Origin: Flammeovirgaceae bacterium UBA6059
GTDB lineage: Bacteria; Bacteroidota; Bacteroidia; Cytophagales; Cyclobacteriaceae
Reading direction: 5' to 3'
Assembly: GCA_002435755.1 (NCBI GenBank)
Contig: DIYH01000014.1
Span: 62,001 to 126,000 of the forward strand
DNA: 64,000 nt
Part shown: positions 26,501 through 34,742 of the stretch, piece after piece
How positions within the stretch are numbered: the stretch's first letter is position 1
Layout of the letters: the number at the start of each line of letters is the position of its first letter
Made by a program: the position numbers and the translations under genes
Notes under the pieces: generated by a model
Seen by the model: the letters and a program-made list of their open reading frames with translations, nothing else
What the model was told of the DNA's origin: nothing
The model's database searches: none

Positions 26501-26544
26501 CACTCCCCTCCTTTCTAAGGAGGGGTGCGAAGCGGGGTGGTCGA
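26501..26544 (+). repeat. CCCCTCC hairpin element
   Basis: CCCCTCCTTTCTAAGGAGGGG forms a strong stem and is followed by GCGAAGCGGGGTGG. It lies just before the DUF559 start codon (on the other strand). A diverged copy sits in the same place relative to the broken DUF559 copy, at 30463-30512. Confidence 0.7.
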
Positions 26545-26651
26545 GATACAGAATTGTTAATCACCCCTCGATTGAAAATAGTGAAAAATCAACTGAAAAA
26601 AGGAGCAGTAAGAAATACAGTCCTATTGCAAAGGCAACCTGGCTCGTATAC

Positions 26652-26796
26652 TTCCCTGCTTTTCAGGCATCTCGAGTGTAGTAATATCTCTCTGTCCAAC
26701 GGACATCTCTGTAGGTTGACCACCCCTCTGCCCTTTTGGGCATCTCGTGCTCATACAATGCCTCCGTCCTTCGGACACCTCCCTTTGCAAAACGGA
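26652..26796 (+). repeat. Right palindrome array
   Basis: Four units at about 26652, 26687, 26722 and 26759 with small stems TGCTT/AGGCA, TGTCC/GGACA, TGCCC/GGGCA and CGTCC/GGACA, each followed by CATCTC or CACCTC. The last leads into CCTCC...GGAGG and ATTGGGTCGCGTA, the same order as in the left array. Confidence 0.75.
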
Positions 26797-26825
26797 GGAT
26801 TGGGTCGCGTATGAAATGGTGATTT
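26797..26825 (-). pseudogene. Possible relic of a DUF559 3' end
   Basis: On the minus strand the stretch can be read HHFIRDPI, resembling RHFVR plus the trailing sequence of the intact gene (bases 26102-26135). Both share ATTGGGT, GCGTA and AAATG. Short, so only suggestive. Confidence 0.3.
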
Positions 26826-26887
26826 GGGGTGTAAAGATTTTTTGGAGCGTGAGTGGGGAGGAATAATGAAGTAAAAACTGACCCATA

Positions 26888-29608
26888 CTACTCATCCCGC
26901 AGAGCGTGCACCGGAGCACTGAGTGCCGCACCGATGACATACTTGCTCACCAGCAGTAGTACGATGATGATCACAGCCATTAGCGGTAGCAAAAACAAGC
27001 CAGGTGTCAAGTCAATCCTAAAGGCGAATGACTCTAGCCAGCTGTCCATCAGCCAGTAACCGATGGGCAAACTGATCAATCCGGCAAGGCCTACCAGGAG
27101 CACATATTCTTGCGATAGCAAAGTCAGCAAGTCCTTATAAGAAGCACCCAGCACTTTGCGCACAGCGATCTCCTTACCCCTGATCCGTATGGCAAATGAC
27201 GCTAAGCTCACAATCCCTAACATACTGATAATTAGCGCGATAAGGGTAAATACCTGAAAGATACTTCCATACCGCTCCTCTTCTTTGTATTGCTCATTGT
27301 ACCTGCTATCCAATACGAAGTACTCAAAAGGATCTGTGGGGAACAGCGCATGAAACTGCTGCTCCAGCTTCGCCAACTTGGGGCCAAGCGCGGCATTGGT
27401 CGCCAGGGATATGTAGGTGCCCTGCCCTGCAAGGTTGAGCTGCACACCTATAGGCAGGTAGCTCATCTTGAGCCCTTGCTGTGCAAAGTCCTCCACCACA
27501 CCGATGATCTCCACCGTATCCCCTAGTGTAAAGGCCAATCGTTCGCCCAGCGCATCTTCCGGCATGGCAAAGCCAAAGTGTTCGGTGGCGGTTCGGTTGA
27601 GGAGTATATAGTTGCTGTTGGCACCTGACGACTCGTAGTATGGCCTACCGGCAATCACTTCAAGGCCGTAAAAATCGATGAAGCGTTCATCTATTGATAA
27701 TCGGTTGAGGAAGACATCCTCCTGACGATCTACCAATCCTAGCCGCCTCGTTCCCGTCTGAAAGAGAATCTCCAGTCCAGGGACAAAATTGGAGATAGTC
27801 GCATCAATGATATCTGTCGACTGCAAGGCCTCATTCTTAAAGACCATCAGCTTACGGTTCGTTACAGAGTCATTGGCGATAGGCCGCTCGATGATGATAT
27901 CCCTGCGCAAGTCAAATCCCAGGTCAGACTGTTTCATAAAGCAGACCTGACTATCCAGCGTGTAGAGAAAGACCATGAGCACGAGGCAAATGCCAAATTG
28001 GAAGATGACCAGTATTTTTCTTAGCAGAATGCCTTTGTTAGAGGTCTTGACGCTCCCCTTGAGCACGGAAGCCGGCGTGAATGAGGACAGCACCAATGCC
28101 GGGTAAACACTTGATACGATCATCCCTATGGCCACTATGACCATAAACTGTATCCAGTGAAGAGTACTTAGATCGAATGTCTCGAACACATTTTTACCGA
28201 GGAGTTCATGAAACTCAGGTACGATCAGTGGCACCATCAATACGGCCACCGCAAACGCACCCAGGTTGATCAACAACGACTCTGCAATAAACCGGATCGC
28301 CAGCTCAGCTCTCGAGGAACCTACGATTTTCGTGATACCTACTTCCTTCGCTCGGATCATGGACTTGGCGATGGTGAGGTTGACATAGTTGATCCAGGCG
28401 AGTACTAGTATCACTACTAGTATCACTTTGAGAAAGAGTACCATGTACGGATCGCCTTTCTCTTTGACTTCCCAGACTTTGGGCGCTCCCATGTGGATTT
28501 TCTGAAGTTGCTCGAGCCAAATCACATTTTTGACACCACGCGCACGATCTATCTCACCTCGGTTTCGCTCGAGGATTTGGTCAAGGCTTGGCTGTAATAG
28601 CTCAGGATCAGCACCGGACTTTAACCTTACATAATGTAGGAATCCACTCAACCGCCACTGCACATCATGTAGTGATCTTTGGCCAAAAGCATTCGTTTCA
28701 GCTATGAAACCCTCATAGTTCATGTTAGAGATCAGCGCGTCAATTTTGAGATGTGCATTTTCCGGTAGGTCAGCGTAAATGCCCCGGACTTCTAAGTTAA
28801 ACTTCGCGCCTCCCTGGAGGGTCACGACGAGATTTTGCCCGATAGGATCTGTATTACCAAAGTACTTTTCAGCCGTTGATGCGGCTAGGAACACGGTGTT
28901 GATCTCGTCAAGATCTTGGCCGACACCCCGTAACAACTCCAGGCCGAATACATCAAAGAAGTTGCCATCACCATAGTACATGTCTTCCTCACTGAACATG
29001 TCCTCTCCACGCCGCATAAAGCCACTCAGCCGTAGTAGCCGTGTGGCCGACTCCACTTCTGGTACCTCTGCGGCCACTTCAGGAGCAGCGGCATAGAAGG
29101 TGCCGGCATATCTTCCACGAAGTGTATTGTCATCCAGGTTAAAGGACTCAGCGGATATCCGGTAGACCTGCTCATGTCCTGGCAGGCTGGTGTCATGACT
29201 CTCCTCAAACTGGATGTATTGGTTGATGAGTATCGCCGAGGCAAAAGCGACCGTCAAGCCTACGACATTGACTAAAAAGTCGACCTTTCGACGAAAGATA
29301 GAACGGACAGCAGATCTGATATTGAGAAAAAGCATTCCTAGTAAGTTGAATTGTAGTGCCTGTTCGGCGTGAGGAGAAAGTCTGGATCGTTGGTACTCTT
29401 GTGACAGTTGAGCATCAATATTGAAACTGTTGGCGGCTTCATCAAATGCGTCTTGCGGAGCTTTGCCCTGAAGGATCAGGTCGTCGTATTTGTCACGGAG
29501 ATGAGAGATCAGCTCTGCCCTATCTCCCGACTCGATCCAAGCATGTGCGTCGAGCTGCTTTGCCCATTGTCGCAGGGCTAATTCCAGGTCAAATGGTGGA
29601 TTAGTCAT
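26888..29608 (-). CDS. FtsX/MacB-type ABC transporter permease with prefix domain
   Basis: About 906 residues from the ATG at 29608, which overlaps the end of the padR gene by eight bases; the frame stays open upstream, but that part overlaps padR and lacks protein character. An N-terminal cytoplasmic permease-prefix domain (about 1-70, QWAKQLDAHAWIESGDRAEL) precedes two MacB-like halves, each a periplasmic domain plus an FtsX core, with about eight membrane segments in total (for example VVILVLAWINYVNL and VFTLIALIISMLGIVSL). Such permeases move peptides or lipoproteins, or transmit force to the envelope. No ATPase gene is adjacent, so the motor must be encoded elsewhere. PadR control is implied by the overlap. 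Confidence 0.9.
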   Translation of the reverse strand: MTNPPFDLELALRQWAKQLDAHAWIESGDRAELISHLRDKYDDLILQGKAPQDAFDEAANSFNIDAQLSQEYQRSRLSPHAEQALQFNLLGMLFLNIRSAVRSIFRRKVDFLVNVVGLTVAFASAILINQYIQFEESHDTSLPGHEQVYRISAESFNLDDNTLRGRYAGTFYAAAPEVAAEVPEVESATRLLRLSGFMRRGEDMFSEEDMYYGDGNFFDVFGLELLRGVGQDLDEINTVFLAASTAEKYFGNTDPIGQNLVVTLQGGAKFNLEVRGIYADLPENAHLKIDALISNMNYEGFIAETNAFGQRSLHDVQWRLSGFLHYVRLKSGADPELLQPSLDQILERNRGEIDRARGVKNVIWLEQLQKIHMGAPKVWEVKEKGDPYMVLFLKVILVVILVLAWINYVNLTIAKSMIRAKEVGITKIVGSSRAELAIRFIAESLLINLGAFAVAVLMVPLIVPEFHELLGKNVFETFDLSTLHWIQFMVIVAIGMIVSSVYPALVLSSFTPASVLKGSVKTSNKGILLRKILVIFQFGICLVLMVFLYTLDSQVCFMKQSDLGFDLRRDIIIERPIANDSVTNRKLMVFKNEALQSTDIIDATISNFVPGLEILFQTGTRRLGLVDRQEDVFLNRLSIDERFIDFYGLEVIAGRPYYESSGANSNYILLNRTATEHFGFAMPEDALGERLAFTLGDTVEIIGVVEDFAQQGLKMSYLPIGVQLNLAGQGTYISLATNAALGPKLAKLEQQFHALFPTDPFEYFVLDSRYNEQYKEEERYGSIFQVFTLIALIISMLGIVSLASFAIRIRGKEIAVRKVLGASYKDLLTLLSQEYVLLVGLAGLISLPIGYWLMDSWLESFAFRIDLTPGLFLLPLMAVIIIVLLLVSKYVIGAALSAPVHALRDE

Positions 29609-29930
29609 CGATCGACCACATTTGATCCAGCATGCCGACGATACGCGTCCATTCGGTCTTCTTCTGATGCAGCGCCTGCTTGCCCAGGTCAGTGATGTCG
29701 TAGTATTTGCGTTGGCGTCCTTCCTCCGACAATACCCAGGTCGACTTGATGAGACCATCTCGTTCGAGTCGCTTGAGTACTGGATAGAGCATTGCCTCGC
29801 TCCATTCCAGTTCACCTCCTGATATTTCCCTGACCCTCTTGATGATGAGATAACCATAACTGCGACCACCAGTCAGTATGCTGAGGATCATGGGTGTGGT
29901 GGAAGCAGCAACCAATTCTTTAGAATACAT
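29601..29930 (-). CDS. PadR-family transcriptional regulator
   Basis: 109 residues, the usual length for the short PadR class. The winged helix is clear: ILSILTGGRSYGYLIIKRV, then SEAMLYPVLKRLERDGLI and REKYYD-like RQRKYYDITDLGK, with a C-terminal dimerisation helix. PadR proteins repress neighbouring genes until a ligand or stress releases them. It overlaps the downstream permease gene by eight bases, a common PadR-FtsX arrangement in Bacteroidota, and an inverted repeat sits directly before its start codon, suggesting self-repression. Confidence 0.93.
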   Translation of the reverse strand: MYSKELVAASTTPMILSILTGGRSYGYLIIKRVREISGGELEWSEAMLYPVLKRLERDGLIKSTWVLSEEGRQRKYYDITDLGKQALHQKKTEWTRIVGMLDQMWSIDD

Positions 29931-29931
29931 A

Positions 29932-29969
29932 ATACCTAATACGACATAATACTCAATATGTTTAGGTAT
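29932..29969. promoter_or_regulatory. Candidate PadR operator
   Basis: Perfect 8-base arms ATACCTAA and TTAGGTAT, 22 bases apart, immediately upstream of the padR start codon. Position and symmetry fit autoregulation; the spacing is wider than in classic PadR sites. Confidence 0.45.
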
Positions 29970-30081
29970 ATATGTTTTTATTCTTCTCCCTGCGGAGCGT
30001 GGCGAGATTGTGTGATCGTTTGGACGATTCGAGAAATTCCTTGTGAAGCTTAGCTCAATTCAAGAGAAAGGACTGATACTG

Positions 30082-30165
30082 TACCACAGAGTTGCACAAA
30101 GCATCTCAGAGTAACACAAAGAAGTCCTTTGTGAAACTTCGTACTACTCTGTGAACTTTGTGTAA
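30082..30165. repeat. Dispersed repeat A, fullest copy
   Basis: ACCACAGAGTTGCACAAAG ... CTTTGTGAAACTTC ... CTCTGTGAACTTTGTG: direct and inverted copies of CACAGAG and CACAAAG that can fold into a long imperfect hairpin. Related copies lie at 11599, 25840 and 39298. Confidence 0.65.
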
Positions 30166-30202
30166 TAACTCCGGTGCTGAATGTGATTAGAGGTTATGCT
30201 TA

Positions 30203-30358
30203 CTACTGTGCTGCCGCCAAGGCGCGAATGCGGATGCGGACTTCATTACCAATAAACAGCTCGCCATTGTCCATCAACTTGCTGAAAGTTATACCATAGT
30301 CCTGTCGATCGATGACCAAGTCACCCGTCAAACCAATGGTCATAGCTCCAGGGCATTA
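30203..30358 (-). pseudogene. C-terminal remnant of a YceI-like protein
   Basis: An open stretch of about 50 codons reads LTGDLVIDRQDYGITF ... FIGNEVRIRIRALAAAQ and a stop. This resembles the end of YceI-family proteins (G-D-L-x-I-D-R-x-x-Y-G-I, then IGxxV), which bind isoprenoids in the periplasm. An in-frame stop at 30356-30358 and the neighbouring DUF559 fragment show that the first two thirds of the gene are gone. Confidence 0.6.
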
Positions 30359-30360
30359 CT

Positions 30361-30439
30361 TCGGCCACAGCAATATTATTCCTGAGCTTCTTGGGAAGCT
30401 ATTTCAGTTCTGATTTATGGCACATCTTCTCATTCTTCA
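30361..30439 (-). pseudogene. N-terminal remnant of a DUF559 gene
   Basis: From an ATG at 30439 the frame reads MKNEKMCHKSELK, a stop, then LPKKLRNNIAVA, clearly parallel to MKHEQLYNKPGLKELRKKLRNNGTAAE of the intact gene at 26111-26476. The DNA also matches (ATTATTCCTGAGCTTCTT in both). It has an internal stop and no body, so it is a dead copy. Confidence 0.8.
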
Positions 30440-30462
30440 TGCTCCAAGCGTTCTGTGTAGAA

Positions 30463-30512
30463 TCAACTCCCCTCCTTCTTTAGGAAGTAGGAGTTCAGAG
30501 GACGTAGTGGTT
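30463..30512 (+). repeat. Diverged CCCCTCC hairpin element
   Basis: CAACTCCCCTCCTTCTTTAG with a partial GGAGT arm and a GTAGTGGTTG tail, in the same position before the broken DUF559 copy as the element at 26501-26544 before the intact one. Confidence 0.55.
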
Positions 30513-30527
30513 GATGTGTAAATTATA

Positions 30528-33500
30528 CTACTCATCCATCATCTTCTCATCAAACACATAATCCTTGTAGTTGATCTTATACAGGATACTGAAGAAAGAG
30601 GGAATGAAGAGTAGGGTGATCACTGTACCAAAAAGCAATCCGATCATGATCGAAACCGCCATACCTTCCCACATCTCTCCGCCTGATAAATAGAGTGGTA
30701 TAAGGCCGAGCACGGTCGTAAAAGTAGCAAGTAATATTGGCCGAAACCGTTGCAAGCAAGCCATGATCACCGCATCATTCACGGTACGGCCATTATCCTT
30801 TTGTTCGATCTCCATACGGTCGATGAGTACGATCGCATTGTTGATGACTATTCCTGCTAAGGAGATCACACCAAGAAAAGGCATAAAACCAAAGGGCTCC
30901 TGAAAGGTCAATAGGCCTATCACCACACCGATCACACCTAACGGAATGGTAGAGGTAACCATGATCATCTTGCGGAACGAGTTGAATTGGATGATCAGCA
31001 GCAGTACGATGATGAAACCGGAGAGCGGCAAATACTTGATCACAGCACCCATATTCTCAGCTGTATTTTCAGCATCACCTCCAAACTTATAGGTGTAACC
31101 AGCAGGCCATGAATTACTTTCTTCTTCCAGCCAAGGTGTAATTGCATTTGTAATGGCTGAAGCATTGCCGGTAGGTGTCAATTCACTCGATACATTGACA
31201 GTACGGTTAAGGTCGAGTCTTTTGATCTTAGAGTACTGCCATAGCGGAATGATCTCGGCTACTTGGCTCAAGGGTACACTTTTTTCACCTGACTGGGTGA
31301 AAACGCTTGTTGTTTCTAATGCCTCAAGTGTCTGTTGCTGGCTACCCTCACTGCGCATTACGATAGGTATGGATTTATCATCCTCTCGAAACTCACCGGT
31401 CTGAAAACCATCGAGAAAAGTACGTAAGGAGCTTGCAACATCCTGACTGGAGATACCCGCTGACTGGGCCCTGGCCTGATCGATGTTGATCACGAACTTC
31501 TTACTTTTCGGGCCCCAGTCATCCTTCACATTTTTCGTACCCGTAATGGAGGACAGTTGGATTTTTATTCTTTCCGAAATGCTCGCCAATACATCCGGTT
31601 CAGGACCAGATACTTTGATCTCAACAGGCGTACCGCCACCTCCACCAGCAAGCGTCGATACCTTAATGTCAGCATCCGGAAACTGATTGAAGCAAAATGC
31701 ATCAAGTCGCTCCAGTACCGGCACATTCTGCTCAAATGACGTGGTGTTAACGAGCATATGCGCATAACTCGAATTAGCCTCATCAGGCGAATAACCCAGA
31801 TCATACGACTCAGGCCCTTCGCCGATATAGGATGACCAATCAGCTACCCCTGATGTTCTCGTCTCATTGGCAACCAGTGAATCAGCAATAAACTGTTCTA
31901 TCTCCGCCACCAACTCTGTTGTGCTTTCAATGCGCGTGCCTAGTGGCAGGTTGATGTCCACCGTGACAAGGTTCCGATCACTATCCGGGAAAAAGACAAA
32001 AGCAACTTTGGTAAAACCATAAAGCGACAGGAAGAAAGACAAAATGATCGAAAAGAGGACTATGTATTTGGATCTCAACGCAATAAGGATCAGGCTCTTG
32101 TATCGTACTTTCAACCAATTGATTGCCCTATCAATCAGCCCGGGCTTTGATTGTCCTTTCTTTTGAACTTTGATAAACAGATAGCAGAAGAGCGTAATGA
32201 CACTTAACGATATGATCCAGGACGACAACAAGGCCAATGAGATCACAACGAAGATCGGCCCTACTATGTCACCCATGGTAGACTCGGCCATGTAAAAAGC
32301 GAGGAATGCTGCCGAGGTGGTCAAGGTCGATATGAGCAATGGTGTAAAAAGTTCTGAACACGCTTCTATAGCTGACTGTTTGGCCTCCTTACCATCCTCC
32401 ATTTTGACCATGATGGTTTCTGCTACCACAATGGCATTATCCACCATCATACCCAAAGCCATGATCAAGGCTGCCAACGTAACCTGGTTGAGTCCTACTG
32501 AGATCAAGCCCATCAGCATTAGGGTCATGATCGTCACAATAGGGATCAAACTGGCAATGATACTACCTGTCCTTAGTCCTAGAAAAACCAGCATCACCGC
32601 AAAAACAATAGCAATAGCCTGGACGAGGTTATTGATAAAGTCACTGATCTTTACATCGATATAAGTATCTAAGGAAGCCAGTCGTTTCACTTCAAGCCCT
32701 ATTGGCAATCTGCCTTGCCACTCTCGTACCACACGATCGACATCCACCCCCAACTGCAACACATTCGCACCTTCTTTCAGGTTGATCGAAAGTGCCAGAG
32801 CCGGTTTACCATCTACCGTAATGACTTGCTTCGGTGGATCAATGTAGCTTTTAGATATCTTGGTAATATCCTCCAGATTGATCAGCTGACTTCCATCACC
32901 TACCGGAATCAGCGTTCTTTCCAGATCTCTGACCGTATTGAAATTGCCGGTAGGCTCCAGGATGATCCTTTCACTCTCAAGGTTGATCTCTCCACCCGAG
33001 CTTAGTATGTTGAGCGTGCTGATGATACCTTGTAATCGCTGGGCCGTCAGACCGTATTCTTTTAAGACCGCATTGTCAAACTCGATGAAAACACGCTCTT
33101 CTTGTGCTCCACCAATCTCCACCTTAGCTGCATCCGGCAGCTTGATCAGTTCATCTCGCATATCATCAGCATACTCCTTAATCAGCGCATAGCTCAATTC
33201 ATCACTATACAGCCCAAGCATGATGCCATATACATCCCCAATGCCATCATCATTAAGGTCAGGGATCACCCCATCCGGTAGCCCTTCTACATCATCAAGC
33301 TTTCTCCTAAGTCTATCCCAAACGTCTTGGAGACTTTCGGGTCTCACTTCATCCTTGAGGGTAACAGAAACAATGGAAATACCTGTTCTTGAAGTACTAG
33401 ACACCTCTTTCAACTCTGGCAGTTCCTGGGCGATCTTCTCAATTTTATCCGTAACAAGTAGTTCAACGCGTTCCGGGCTCGCTCCAGGAAAAGAAGTGAT

Positions 33501-33641
33501 AACATTGGCCACTCGTACCGTATAAGGCGGCATACTGTCCCTTGATAAAGTACTATAAAGTGACAATCCAAGGAGAATAATGGTGCCTAGCACCATCAAG
33601 GTGATTCGGTTTTTCTCTATCGAGAACTCTGCAATATTCAT
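30528..33641 (-). CDS. RND efflux pump, inner-membrane subunit
   Basis: 1037 residues, full length for an AcrB/HAE1-like pump, with twelve membrane segments in two halves and two large periplasmic loops. TM4 carries GMMVDNAIVVAE, where the proton-relay Asp is followed by Asn instead of a second Asp, a variant seen in many Bacteroidota RND pumps. It pumps substrates from membrane or periplasm through a TolC channel using the proton gradient. It ends a three-gene operon (TolC fusion, adaptor, pump), 11 bases behind the adaptor. The substrate is unknown; drug-, bile- or lipid-like compounds are usual for the class. Confidence 0.94.
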   Translation of the reverse strand: MNIAEFSIEKNRITLMVLGTIILLGLSLYSTLSRDSMPPYTVRVANVITSFPGASPERVELLVTDKIEKIAQELPELKEVSSTSRTGISIVSVTLKDEVRPESLQDVWDRLRRKLDDVEGLPDGVIPDLNDDGIGDVYGIMLGLYSDELSYALIKEYADDMRDELIKLPDAAKVEIGGAQEERVFIEFDNAVLKEYGLTAQRLQGIISTLNILSSGGEINLESERIILEPTGNFNTVRDLERTLIPVGDGSQLINLEDITKISKSYIDPPKQVITVDGKPALALSINLKEGANVLQLGVDVDRVVREWQGRLPIGLEVKRLASLDTYIDVKISDFINNLVQAIAIVFAVMLVFLGLRTGSIIASLIPIVTIMTLMLMGLISVGLNQVTLAALIMALGMMVDNAIVVAETIMVKMEDGKEAKQSAIEACSELFTPLLISTLTTSAAFLAFYMAESTMGDIVGPIFVVISLALLSSWIISLSVITLFCYLFIKVQKKGQSKPGLIDRAINWLKVRYKSLILIALRSKYIVLFSIILSFFLSLYGFTKVAFVFFPDSDRNLVTVDINLPLGTRIESTTELVAEIEQFIADSLVANETRTSGVADWSSYIGEGPESYDLGYSPDEANSSYAHMLVNTTSFEQNVPVLERLDAFCFNQFPDADIKVSTLAGGGGGTPVEIKVSGPEPDVLASISERIKIQLSSITGTKNVKDDWGPKSKKFVINIDQARAQSAGISSQDVASSLRTFLDGFQTGEFREDDKSIPIVMRSEGSQQQTLEALETTSVFTQSGEKSVPLSQVAEIIPLWQYSKIKRLDLNRTVNVSSELTPTGNASAITNAITPWLEEESNSWPAGYTYKFGGDAENTAENMGAVIKYLPLSGFIIVLLLIIQFNSFRKMIMVTSTIPLGVIGVVIGLLTFQEPFGFMPFLGVISLAGIVINNAIVLIDRMEIEQKDNGRTVNDAVIMACLQRFRPILLATFTTVLGLIPLYLSGGEMWEGMAVSIMIGLLFGTVITLLFIPSFFSILYKINYKDYVFDEKMMDE

Positions 33642-33652
33642 CAGACAGGTAC

Positions 33653-34741
33653 TTAGTTAGATAGACTTACTTCCTGACCATCGAGCAAAGTCTGTAAGCC
33701 TGCAACGGCAATCCTCTGCCCTCTTTGAAGTCCTTCCAATACCTCAAAACCGTTAGAATAGAGTCTGCCAATTTTGACACGACGTTTCTCCACCTTGGCA
33801 CTCTGTCCATTATCCACTACGAGAAATACAAATCTTCCTTCACTGTCTTCACCCACAGCCTTAGCAGGAACAAGCAGTGACTGTTTTTCTAGATCCGAAA
33901 AGCGAAACATGGCGGTAGCCGCCATACCAGCCTTCACATTTTCATCGGTTTCCATCAGGGTCACTTTGATCGGGTAAGTGGATGTGTTACGATCAAGGGC
34001 CGGAGATACTTCGGTGACCTTGCCGTTAAAAACCTGATCGGGTAGAGCTGAAAACCTAAGGTCAACATCCAAACCAATCTCTACACTGTTAATGATATTT
34101 TCAGGCATGCCAAGCTCAATTGTGATCTTATCTCCTGCATTAAGGACAGCTACTTGTTGTCCCGGAGAGGCATTCTCTCCTACTTCAGCATTGATATTAG
34201 AGATCACACCATCCTCCGGAGCGTAGATATACCCATAGTTGATCTGGTCTTGTTGGATGGCAACAGAACGCTGAGCAGATTCAAAGCTGTTCTCTGCATT
34301 CTGGTAAGCGTTTTTAGCGTTTTCAAAATCACTGAGCGAAGCACTTCCTTTCTCGTATAAGGAGCGGATACGATCATAGCTCAATTTTGATGTTTTCATC
34401 TGTGATTCTGCACTGCTCAATGAGGCAAGTGATTGCTCATAAGATAATCGGGCCGCTACATTGTCCAGCTGTGCAAGTAGTTCTCCTCTTTTCACCTGCT
34501 GACCTAAGCGCATATCGAACAGTGTAATGATACCACTGCTTCTGAAGCTAAGGTTGATCACCTTGTCTGACTGAGCAATACCGGTGTAAGTACGCTCGTT
34601 AAGGCTTTCGGCATAGTCAACCTGTTGTGAGAGAACAGGGCGAAGCGCCTTGGTCTCTTCTTGTACACCGCTCCCGCAAGCACATAAAACGGGGATCAGT
34701 ACTAACCACGTGTAATGGTAGATAAAATTAGGAAAACGCAT
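33653..34741 (-). CDS. RND efflux periplasmic adaptor, lipoprotein
   Basis: 362 residues from the ATG at 34741, which comes one base after the stop of the TolC-type gene; it opens a lipoprotein signal (LVLIPVLCAC). Family order is visible: barrel-sandwich half (LSFRSSGIITLFDMRLGQQV), an alpha-hairpin coiled coil (about 85-145), the second lipoyl half (YIYAPEDGVISNINAEVGE), then beta-barrel and membrane-proximal domains (LVPAKAVGEDSEGRFVF, GRLYSNGFEVLEGLQRGQ). It bridges pump and outer-membrane channel. Confidence 0.93.
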   Translation of the reverse strand: MRFPNFIYHYTWLVLIPVLCACGSGVQEETKALRPVLSQQVDYAESLNERTYTGIAQSDKVINLSFRSSGIITLFDMRLGQQVKRGELLAQLDNVAARLSYEQSLASLSSAESQMKTSKLSYDRIRSLYEKGSASLSDFENAKNAYQNAENSFESAQRSVAIQQDQINYGYIYAPEDGVISNINAEVGENASPGQQVAVLNAGDKITIELGMPENIINSVEIGLDVDLRFSALPDQVFNGKVTEVSPALDRNTSTYPIKVTLMETDENVKAGMAATAMFRFSDLEKQSLLVPAKAVGEDSEGRFVFLVVDNGQSAKVEKRRVKIGRLYSNGFEVLEGLQRGQRIAVAGLQTLLDGQEVSLSN

Positions 34742-34742
34742 G

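Larger units (their letters stand above)
26477..26887. other. Intergenic region with palindromes and a possible gene relic
   Basis: 411 bases without a gene: a GGAGGGG-type hairpin with GCGGGGTGG tail (26501-26544), the right palindrome array (26652-26796) and a stretch resembling the 3' end of a DUF559 gene (26797-26825). Confidence 0.7.
29931..30527. other. Intergenic region with operator-like repeat and decayed genes
   Basis: 597 bases without an intact gene. It contains a PadR-operator candidate (29932-29969), dispersed repeat A (30082-30165), the tail of a YceI-like gene (30203-30358), a broken DUF559 start (30361-30439) and a hairpin element (30463-30512). Confidence 0.75.

Noticed and set aside
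29609..29869. Longer N-terminus for the FtsX permease
   Set aside because: The extension overlaps the padR gene, has no start context and reads as low-complexity, Arg/Ser-rich sequence; the ATG at 29608 begins a recognised prefix domain.
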